Shown piece after piece: positions 24,152 to 30,987 of a stretch of DNA of 64,000 nt. A program made the position numbers and the translations under genes. The notes beneath the pieces are model-generated. The model worked only from the letters and a program-made list of their open reading frames with translations, did no database searches and had not been told where the DNA came from. Every line of letters begins with the position of its first letter. Position 1 is the stretch's first letter. The stretch is from the NCBI RefSeq assembly GCF_001427585.1, contig NZ_LMGY01000015.1:296684-360683 (forward strand). Direction: 5' to 3'. Origin of the DNA: Pseudoxanthomonas sp. Root630 (GTDB lineage Bacteria > Pseudomonadota > Gammaproteobacteria > Xanthomonadales > Xanthomonadaceae).

Positions 24152-26401
24152 GTGCGATCGTCGGAACCGAACCTCCAGGCGCGCTCCCGCCAGCGGTGGC
24201 GCGCCGTGCTGGCGTGCGTGATCGGCGCCATCGCAAGTACCGCCGGCGCAGCGGAGCCGCCTGCGCTGCGCGCCGAGCGCGATGCGGCGTTCGATGCCAC
24301 CTTCGAGCGCTACAAGCTGCCCGGCCTCGCGGTCGGCGTGGTGCGCGACGGCCAGGTGGTGTATCTGCGTGCGGCCGGCGAGCGTGTCGCCGGCAGTGGC
24401 GACAAGGTCGATGCCGATACGCTGTTCAAGATCGCGTCCAACAGCAAGGCGATGACAGCGGGCGTGCTCGCGCGGCTGGTCGATGCCGGCAAGCTCAAAT
24501 GGGACGATCCCGTCACGAAGCACCTGCCGCAGTTCCGCATGCACGATCCGTGGGTCACGCAGCAGATGCAGGTGCGCGACCTGCTGATCCACAACAGCGG
24601 CCTTGGCCTGGGTGCGGGCGACCTGATGCTGTGGCCCGAGCCGAACCGCTTCACCCGCGATGACATCATCGCGGGCCTGCAGCACCTGAAGCCCACGCAC
24701 AGCTTTCGCGCCAACTACGCCTACGACAACCTGCTGTACGTCGTGGCGGGTGAAGTCGCGGCCGCAGCCGGAGGCGCGCCCTACGAAACGCTGGTGAAGC
24801 GCGAGCTGTTCGAGCCGCTGGGCATGCGCCGCTGCCAGGTGGGCGAATGGAACCGTGCGCAGGTCGGCAACGTGGCGCAGCCGCACATGCGCACGGACGA
24901 TGGCAATCGCACCATCCGCGAAGACGGCGAGGTGGTGCCGGACATCACCTCGATGGCGGCGGGGGGTATCCGCTGCAGCCTCAACGACATGCTGGCCTGG
25001 GTCGGCATGTGGCTCTCGCCCGAGGCCGCGCCCGCCTGGCTCTCGCCGGCGCAGCGCAAGGCGGTGTGGACCCCGCACATGCCGATGCCGGTGAGCGCGC
25101 GCATGCGCGCCTGGGACAACAGCCATTTTTCCGCATATGGCTATGGTTGGCGGCTGTCGGACGTGGACGGCGCCTGGAAGGTCGCGCACACCGGCACGCT
25201 GGCTGGCATGTACTCGTCGGTGATCCTGCTGCCCGACCAGCGCACCGGCATCGTCATCCTGATCAATGGCGAGGGCGAAGCGGCCCGCACCGTGTTGGGC
25301 GAAGTGCTGACCAAACAGGTCACGATGCCGGACCAGACACACAACGTGGCGCACTATGCCGCGTTGCTCGACGAAGAGCGCGCGAGCGAACGTGCCGCCA
25401 AGCCGAAGCCCGATACCCGCCATCGCAAGCCGGCGCCTGCGCGTGCGCTGGCGGCCTGGACCGGACGCTACCGGGACCCCTGGTTCGGCGACGTCGCGAT
25501 CTGCACGCAGGGCGACCGCGTCCGTTTCGCCTCCGCGCGTTCGCCGATGCTGACCGGCACGGTGATGCAGGTGGACACGCGCTGGCTGGTGGACTGGGAC
25601 GACGACAGCGTCGATGCCGAACCCTGGCTGCACTTCGATGCGAGTGGAGGATCGAACAGGCTGACGCTGTCGCATGTCGATCCGGATGCGGACTTCAGCT
25701 ACGACTACCAGGACCTCGACTTCGCCCGCGTGGCCGCGTGCGATGCCGCGCCTGCCGCGAAGGTCGAGGTATCGGGTGCCACCGATGCGGCCACGGCGGG
25801 CCTGGTGGATGTCGCCTCGCTGGCGAAGGGCGTCCAGCTCGACATGCGCTATGCCGGCGCCGGCAACTTCACCGGTGCGCGCGTGCCGGGTTACGAAGCC
25901 AATACCTGCCTGCTGCTGGCGCCGGTCGCCCAGGCGCTGGCGAAGGTGCAGGCGGACGTGCAGCGCGAGGGCCTGTCGCTGAAGCTGTTCGATTGCTACC
26001 GGCCGGTGCGGTCGGTGAAGCACTTCGTCGCCTGGGCGCACGACACCACCGACCAGCGCACCAAGCCCGCGTTCTATCCGAACGTCGACAAGGCGAAGCT
26101 GCTCGACGGCTACATCGCCGAAACCTCCGGGCACAGCCGCGGCGCTACGCTGGACCTCACGCTCACCCATTGCGAGCACGGCGCTTGCGCCGACCTCGAC
26201 ATGGGCACGCCGTTCGATTTTTTCGATGCCCGTGCGAACACCGCGCATGCCGATCTGTCGCCGGCACAGAAGGCGAACCGCGCGCGCCTGCTGGATGCGA
26301 TGGCACGCCACGGGTTCCATAACTACCCGATGGAATGGTGGCACTTCACCTTCCGGCCCGAACCTTCCCCCCAGACCGCGTACGACGTTCCGATCCGATG
26401 A
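24152..26401 (+). CDS. Beta-lactamase-fold serine hydrolase fused to VanX-type D,D-dipeptidase
   Basis: A 749-residue exported protein with two enzymes in one chain. Residues 36-400 form a class C beta-lactamase/D-aminopeptidase-type domain with SNSK at 96-99, YDN at 191-193 and HTG at 346-348. A linker domain (about 430-525) resembles the beta domains that follow such hydrolases. Residues 545-749 are a VanX/DdpX D-Ala-D-Ala dipeptidase with H661 and D668 in SGHSRGATLD, and E728 and H731 in EWWH, all expected zinc or catalytic residues. The GTG at 24152 follows AAAGGA. The stop overlaps dadA (ATGA). A D-Ala-releasing function is consistent with both halves; an antibiotic-resistance role is less likely. 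Confidence 0.9.
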   Translation: MRSSEPNLQARSRQRWRAVLACVIGAIASTAGAAEPPALRAERDAAFDATFERYKLPGLAVGVVRDGQVVYLRAAGERVAGSGDKVDADTLFKIASNSKAMTAGVLARLVDAGKLKWDDPVTKHLPQFRMHDPWVTQQMQVRDLLIHNSGLGLGAGDLMLWPEPNRFTRDDIIAGLQHLKPTHSFRANYAYDNLLYVVAGEVAAAAGGAPYETLVKRELFEPLGMRRCQVGEWNRAQVGNVAQPHMRTDDGNRTIREDGEVVPDITSMAAGGIRCSLNDMLAWVGMWLSPEAAPAWLSPAQRKAVWTPHMPMPVSARMRAWDNSHFSAYGYGWRLSDVDGAWKVAHTGTLAGMYSSVILLPDQRTGIVILINGEGEAARTVLGEVLTKQVTMPDQTHNVAHYAALLDEERASERAAKPKPDTRHRKPAPARALAAWTGRYRDPWFGDVAICTQGDRVRFASARSPMLTGTVMQVDTRWLVDWDDDSVDAEPWLHFDASGGSNRLTLSHVDPDADFSYDYQDLDFARVAACDAAPAAKVEVSGATDAATAGLVDVASLAKGVQLDMRYAGAGNFTGARVPGYEANTCLLLAPVAQALAKVQADVQREGLSLKLFDCYRPVRSVKHFVAWAHDTTDQRTKPAFYPNVDKAKLLDGYIAETSGHSRGATLDLTLTHCEHGACADLDMGTPFDFFDARANTAHADLSPAQKANRARLLDAMARHGFHNYPMEWWHFTFRPEPSPQTAYDVPIR

Positions 26402-27663
26402 CTTCCTCCCCTTCCTCCCGGCCGCCACGCACCACCGATGTTGCGGTGATCGGCAGCGGCATCGTCGGCCTGTCGACGGCGCACCACCTGCTCGACCGCG
26501 GCCTGTCCTGCATGCTGATCGATCCGAAGGGACCGGCCGGCGAGACATCGTTCGGCAACGCAGGCTCGATTTCCGTCGGCAACGTGATGCCGCAGTCGAC
26601 GCCGGGGATCGTGGCCAAGGCGTTGCGCATGCTCGCCGACCCGCTTGCGCCGCTGAAGCTGGATTGGGGGGTCAGTCCGTCGTACGCGCGCTGGCTGTTG
26701 CAGTTCCTGGTGCAGGGGCGGCTCCAGCACGTGATGCCGATCATCGACGCGCTGGGCGCCATTAATCGGGCGTCGCGCGGCGCATGGCTCGAACTGGGCG
26801 AACGCATCCAGGCGCAGGACCTGATCGCGCACACCGGCTACCTGCACGTGTATTCCGAACTGGAGACGTTCGCGAAAGGCGAATGGGAGCGCGGATTGAT
26901 GCGCGACCGTGGCGTCGCGTTCGATGTGCTGGATGCGGCGCAGCTGCGCGAACTGGAGCCGGGCATCGGCGAAGGTTTCCAGCGCGCGGTGTTCCAGCGC
27001 GAGTCGCTGGCGATGCGCGATCCGGGCGATTTCTGCCGGCGGCTGTTCAACCACCTGAGCGCACGCGGTGCGGTGCCGCTGACCGCCAGCGTATCGGCGA
27101 TCGCGCGCCGCGACGGTGGCTACCTGGTCGATACCGACCACGGCCCGGTGCATGCGGGCCGCGTGGTGGTGGCCGCGGGCGCGTGGAGCAATGCGCTGCT
27201 GCAGCCGTTCGGCCTGAAGATTCCGGTGATCCCCGCACGCGGCTACCACCTGATGTATCCGCAAGCCCAGGCGGTCGCGCGCCGCCCCACGTTGTGGGCG
27301 GAGCGCTACATGGTGGTGTCGCCGATGCAGGCCGGCATCCGCATGACCAGCATCAAGGAGCTGACCGCGCTTGGCCGCGATCCGCACTACCACCTGATCC
27401 GCCGGCTCGATCCGGAAGCGCGGAAGCTGTTTCCCGGCATCACCGGCGAGCCACTGTCCGAATGGGCCGGCAACCGGCCGTGCACGCCGGACTCCCTGCC
27501 GATCATCGACCGCGTGCCGGGTGAAGATATCTTCGTCGCCACCGGCCACGGCCACCTGGGGCTGACCCAGGGGCCGGTGACCGGCCGGCTGCTCGATCGG
27601 CTGATGGCGGATGAAGCAACCGAGATCCCGCTGGCGCCATACGCACTGGCGCGCTTCGGCTGA
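26398..27663 (+). CDS. dadA: FAD-dependent D-amino acid dehydrogenase
   Basis: A 421-residue flavoprotein of the DadA family, which oxidises D-alanine and other D-amino acids to 2-oxo acids and passes electrons to the respiratory chain. The N-terminal dinucleotide fold is VAVIGSGIVGLSTAHHLLD, the DadA-type SFGNAGSIS follows, and the C-terminal part has NRPCTPDSLPIID and GHGHLGLTQGP. The start overlaps the stop of the VanX fusion, so D-Ala released by that protein would be consumed by this one. It is probably bound to the cytoplasmic face of the inner membrane. The family call is strong; D-Ala as the main substrate follows from context. Confidence 0.9.
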   Translation: MTSSPSSRPPRTTDVAVIGSGIVGLSTAHHLLDRGLSCMLIDPKGPAGETSFGNAGSISVGNVMPQSTPGIVAKALRMLADPLAPLKLDWGVSPSYARWLLQFLVQGRLQHVMPIIDALGAINRASRGAWLELGERIQAQDLIAHTGYLHVYSELETFAKGEWERGLMRDRGVAFDVLDAAQLRELEPGIGEGFQRAVFQRESLAMRDPGDFCRRLFNHLSARGAVPLTASVSAIARRDGGYLVDTDHGPVHAGRVVVAAGAWSNALLQPFGLKIPVIPARGYHLMYPQAQAVARRPTLWAERYMVVSPMQAGIRMTSIKELTALGRDPHYHLIRRLDPEARKLFPGITGEPLSEWAGNRPCTPDSLPIIDRVPGEDIFVATGHGHLGLTQGPVTGRLLDRLMADEATEIPLAPYALARFG

Positions 27664-27673
27664 GCGTCGCGGC

Positions 27674-27814
27674 TCAGGCCGCGGCGTCGTTCGCTTCGCG
27701 CAGCTTCTCTGCGCATTCCTCGCAGCACACTTCGACGGTGCGACCACCCAGGGTCACTTTGATCGCGTTGCCGTCCAGCGGGTAGTCGCAGGCGGCGCAG
27801 GTTTGTTCGGACAT
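27674..27814 (-). CDS. 46-residue cysteine-rich metal-binding protein
   Basis: A very small protein with two cysteine pairs, CAAC near residue 6 and VCCEEC near residue 30, joined by a short beta-rich segment. The pattern suggests a treble-clef or TRASH-like metal site. The ATG at 27814 was preferred over an upstream start that would add 16 unrelated residues. It converges with dadA and lies downstream of the AraC gene on the same strand. Function is unknown; zinc, copper or iron binding is possible. Confidence 0.7.
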   Translation of the reverse strand: MSEQTCAACDYPLDGNAIKVTLGGRTVEVCCEECAEKLREANDAAA

Positions 27815-27909
27815 GACACGCTCCAGAAGGCTACCCGGGTTTGGGCAGACGCAGGAGACCATGCGGGTCGGCGTGGCGCTGTCGGAATCTTTAGCGGTTT
27901 CCGGCGTCC

Positions 27910-28755
27910 TTACGAAGCGCGGAAGGTGCTCGGCGAGCGGCCGTAGGCCTGGCGGAACGCGGATGCGAAATGGCTGTGGCTGGAGAAGCCGAGGTCGTGC
28001 GCCAGCGCGGAGACATCGGTGGCCGTGGCGAGCAGGTCCAACGCGCGCGCCAGCCGCAATTGCAGCTGGTAGCGGTACAGCGGGAGGCCTTCGACCTGGC
28101 GGAACACCTGGGTGAGGTAGACCGGCGAACCACCGACCTCATTCGCGATCTCGGCCAAGGTCCAGCGCCGTCCCGGATCGCTGGCGAGCAACAGCTTGGC
28201 CCGGTCCACCAGCCGCTGCCGCCCGCGTGTCGCACCCGGCACGTGCGCGGTGCGGGTGCCGAGGCTGCGCGAGGCCAGCGTCAGCGCCAGGCCTTCGGCT
28301 TCCAGCGGTTCGCAGGTGCCGCGTCGCAGGGCATGGCCGAGCAGCGCGACCAGCGCCTGCGTGCGGGCATCGATGCGCAGGGCCTGGTGGCGGAAGGCGA
28401 CCGCCGCGCCCTTGCGTCGCAGCGGTGCCGGTGCGAGCTCGTCGAGCAGGGCGTCGGCCAGTTGGAGGACGAAGTTCGCATCGCCGCCTTCCACGGGATG
28501 GCTGACCTGGTAGCCCTCGCCGGCGTTGAACAGCAGTACGTGGTTGGCATCGGCGACGGCCTGGGTCTGGCCGACGTGGCGCAAGTAGGTGCCGCGGTAG
28601 GGGAATACCAGGTGCGTGGCGCCGATGCATTCCTCTTCGCTGCGATGGCGGCACTCGCCGCGGCAGCGGACATCGCGCACCGAGACGGTCGCGGTGTCGA
28701 GCAATCGCACGACATCGAACTGCGAGGCAGCGGGCGGGCGCGCCGGAGAGGCCAT
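27910..28755 (-). CDS. AraC-family transcriptional regulator
   Basis: A 281-residue regulator with an N-terminal cupin-like sensing region (about 10-120, including several cysteines near [13 protein letters not shown]). A C-terminal AraC-type double helix-turn-helix (about 185-280) includes [20 protein letters not shown] and the second motif [26 protein letters not shown]. The ligand cannot be read. The gene follows trmL on the same strand with 19 bases between them and may be co-transcribed. No target site could be assigned. Confidence 0.88.
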   Translation of the reverse strand: MASPARPPAASQFDVVRLLDTATVSVRDVRCRGECRHRSEEECIGATHLVFPYRGTYLRHVGQTQAVADANHVLLFNAGEGYQVSHPVEGGDANFVLQLADALLDELAPAPLRRKGAAVAFRHQALRIDARTQALVALLGHALRRGTCEPLEAEGLALTLASRSLGTRTAHVPGATRGRQRLVDRAKLLLASDPGRRWTLAEIANEVGGSPVYLTQVFRQVEGLPLYRYQLQLRLARALDLLATATDVSALAHDLGFSSHSHFASAFRQAYGRSPSTFRAS

Positions 28756-28774
28756 GGCGCCAGCCTACGCGCAA

Positions 28775-29254
28775 TCACGCGCCGCCGGGGAACCCCGCCT
28801 GGCGCCAGGCTTCGAACACCACCACGGCGACGGTGTTGGAGAGGTTGAGGCTGCGGTTGTCGGGCCGCATCGGCAGGCGCAGGCGGTGTGCGGGCGGCAG
28901 GCCGTCGAGTACGTCCTGCGGCAGGCCGCGCGTTTCCGGACCGAACAGGAAGGCATCGCCCGGTTGGTAGTCGACCTGGTCGTAGCGCGCGGTGCCGCGC
29001 GTGCTGAGCGCGAACAGGCGGGCAGGACGGATGCGCTGCAGGGCTGCGTCGAGCGACGCGTGTACCTGCAGCGTGGCGTATTCGTGGTAATCCAGACCGG
29101 CGCGCTTGAGCTGCTTGTCTTCCAACGTGAACCCGAGGGGTTCGATCAGGTGCAGTCGCGCGCCGGTATTCGCACAGAGGCGGATGGCGTTGCCGGTATT
29201 CGGGGGAATTTCCGGCTGGTACAGCAGGACGTCGAGGTCCAGGGCGTCGGTCAT
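28775..29254 (-). CDS. trmL: tRNA (cytidine/uridine-2'-O)-methyltransferase TrmL
   Basis: A 159-residue SPOUT methyltransferase that adds a 2'-O-methyl group to the wobble base of leucine tRNAs. Family motifs are clear: [18 protein letters not shown] near the start, FGPETRGLP at about 110 and [26 protein letters not shown] forming the knotted SAM site near the end. The length matches TrmL, which is about 157 residues in E. coli. The second ATG at 29254 gives the usual N-terminus. Housekeeping gene; no link to its neighbours is evident. Confidence 0.93.
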   Translation of the reverse strand: MTDALDLDVLLYQPEIPPNTGNAIRLCANTGARLHLIEPLGFTLEDKQLKRAGLDYHEYATLQVHASLDAALQRIRPARLFALSTRGTARYDQVDYQPGDAFLFGPETRGLPQDVLDGLPPAHRLRLPMRPDNRSLNLSNTVAVVVFEAWRQAGFPGGA

Positions 29255-29361
29255 GGCGCGCATTCTACGCGGCGCTGCATGGCCTCGCGGGCAGGTGGTG
29301 CGGTGGTACTCCGGCCGCAGCCGGCTTGCGTGTTACGCGGTTGGAACGTGTTGCCTGCGTA

Positions 29362-29739
29362 TCAACGCGAAGCCAGCTGGCTGGCCAGCACACCCGCCTG
29401 CGCAGCGACCTGCTGCATGTCTTCCGCCGACGGACGCACGGTGACCACCGGCATGTCGACCACGCGCACCGCCTGGCTGGCGACGAAGTAGGCCAGGTCG
29501 CTCGCGTCCGGCGTCACGGTGACGGCGGCCAGGTCGACGATCTTGGCGTCCTTGTAGGTGTTGTAGTGCGCCAGGTCGGCGGCATCCGGCGTCACGGTGA
29601 CGGTCGGCAGGTCGACGATGGCGGTGGCCTGGGCAGCGTTGTGGTTGTTGTCGGCGTGGGTGGCCGAGATGACCATGGAACCGGCGCACAGCGCGAAGAC
29701 GACGGCGGCGGTCAGCGGGAGGAGGTTCTTGGCGTTCAT
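29362..29739 (-). CDS. Exported protein with three VDLP-VTVTPDA repeats
   Basis: A 125-residue protein with a signal peptide (about 1-29, ending SATHA) and then three tandem repeats of about 30 residues. The core reads IVDLPTVTVTPDAADL, IVDLAAVTVTPDASDL and VVDMPVVTVRPSAEDM, each followed by a short helical or spacer segment. The ATG at 29739 has AGAGG at good distance. I do not recognise a named family. The repeats could form a small beta structure at the cell surface or in the periplasm. Upstream DNA is less GC-rich than the surroundings and contains a TTGACC -35-like element. Confidence 0.78.
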   Translation of the reverse strand: MNAKNLLPLTAAVVFALCAGSMVISATHADNNHNAAQATAIVDLPTVTVTPDAADLAHYNTYKDAKIVDLAAVTVTPDASDLAYFVASQAVRVVDMPVVTVRPSAEDMQQVAAQAGVLASQLASR

Positions 29740-30139
29740 TGTCATGCCTCTGTAGTGATGTTGTTGGGTGGTGTGGTAGTAAGGTAGTACACCTAGACAG
29801 AACGGTCAAGCGAAACCTTTCGTTTCGGTGCTTTGATTCAGGGTTCAGTCAGGTTTGGTTCGGAACAGCGGGAGTCTTGTTATGGGTATCGCAGGAACCG
29901 TGCCAACTGCAAGCTATTGATCCAATTGAACTAAAAGGTGCTTCTTCGCTGTCCGGTGTCCGAGTTGCGTGTCCGTCCGGGTGTCCGTCCTGCTTGAACA
30001 AGACGGCGGGGGGTGTGTGTTGTGACTGCGAACACGCCGCTTCAGTCGTAGGCCGGTCAGCTCGGGGTGTGCTGGTTGTGATGCCGTTTAGCTAGGAACC
30101 GTTGCAGTTCCCCGGCATGGCCGCTGCTGGCGTTCAGCT
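29740..30139. other. 400-bp non-coding region of lower GC
   Basis: No supported gene. The DNA is visibly richer in A and T than its surroundings. It holds a possible minus-strand promoter for the repeat protein (TTGACC, reverse complement near 29805-29810), an inverted repeat CGAAAC-N5-GTTTCG at 29811-29827, and repeated GTGTCCG words near 29955-29990. A 118-codon frame crosses it but has no family features. Confidence 0.5.
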
Positions 30140-30844
30140 TCACCAGGGCAGGGGCTCGCCCTGCCAGTCGAGGAAGTCGCCGCTGTCCTCCGGCGTGAGC
30201 CGGTCGATCACATGCAGCAGGCCCGAGGCGGACTCCTGCACCGACAGTGCGGCGTTCTGTCCACCCATGTCCGTGCGCACCCAGCCGGGATGCAGCGCCA
30301 CCACCACGACCCCCTGGGCCGCGAACGCTTGCGACAGCAGTGAGGTGGCCATGTTCTGCGCCGCCTTGCCGATGGCATAGCTGGGCGTGCGGAACTCCTG
30401 ACGCAAGCCGATCGAGCCGACTTCCGACGAGATGTTGGCGACCACGCCGCCCTCGGCCAGCCGGGGTGCGAGGGCCTGGGCCAGCAGGAACGGTCCGGCA
30501 GCGTTGGTATGGAAGCTGGCGTCCAGGTCGTCCGGCGCCACCTGGCCGAAGCGCTCGCCGCCCCGCAGGATGCCCGCGTTGTTGACCAGCAGGTGCAGGG
30601 GTTCTTCGTCGGTCACCAGCGGCAGTTCGCGCACCAGCGCGGCGCGGCTGCGCGGGTCGGCGATGTCCAGCGGCAACACGTGCAGGCGTCCGGGATGGTC
30701 GCCGGCCAGGGTAGTCAGCGCGGTCGCCTTGCCGGGCTGCCGGCAGGTGGCGATGACGTGGCAGTGCCGGCCCAGCAGTTGGCGGACGAGCTCCAGACCC
30801 AACCCGCGGTTGGCGCCGGTGACGAGGCAGTGCTTGCGGTCCAT
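30140..30844 (-). CDS. Short-chain dehydrogenase/reductase
   Basis: A 234-residue SDR with the NAD(P)-binding TGANRGLG motif near residue 8, NNAG near 85, a catalytic serine in NISSEVGS and YAIGK as the YxxxK pair. It resembles the small, carbonyl-reductase-like SDRs annotated as CsgA-type. The ATG at 30844 has GGGAGG upstream, while the longer reading from 30889 lacks one. It is transcribed away from the M16 peptidase gene. Substrate unknown. Confidence 0.88.
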   Translation of the reverse strand: MDRKHCLVTGANRGLGLELVRQLLGRHCHVIATCRQPGKATALTTLAGDHPGRLHVLPLDIADPRSRAALVRELPLVTDEEPLHLLVNNAGILRGGERFGQVAPDDLDASFHTNAAGPFLLAQALAPRLAEGGVVANISSEVGSIGLRQEFRTPSYAIGKAAQNMATSLLSQAFAAQGVVVVALHPGWVRTDMGGQNAALSVQESASGLLHVIDRLTPEDSGDFLDWQGEPLPW

Positions 30845-30987
30845 GGCACCTCCCGGGTGGACGGAACGGGCCGGCGGCGCAGGCCGCATAGGCCATCCGT
30901 CATGGCTTGTGGCCTAGTGTAATGAGCCGGAGCGGCGGTTAGCATCGAGGGTTCTGCTGCCCATTCAGTATTACTAAGGAGTGTCCG

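Noticed and set aside
24152-26401. Reading this gene as an antibiotic-resistance determinant
   Set aside because: There is no vanH/vanA partner or resistance context, and D-Ala oxidation and murein-peptide genes surround it.
29914-29940. TTGATCCAATTGAA as an FNR box
   Set aside because: The second half is TTGAA instead of ATCAA, so the site is not an FNR-type palindrome and no oxygen-related gene is next to it.
29739-30095. 118-codon plus-strand frame in the low-GC gap
   Set aside because: No ribosome site, no recognisable domain, and it starts inside the region antisense to the repeat-protein start.
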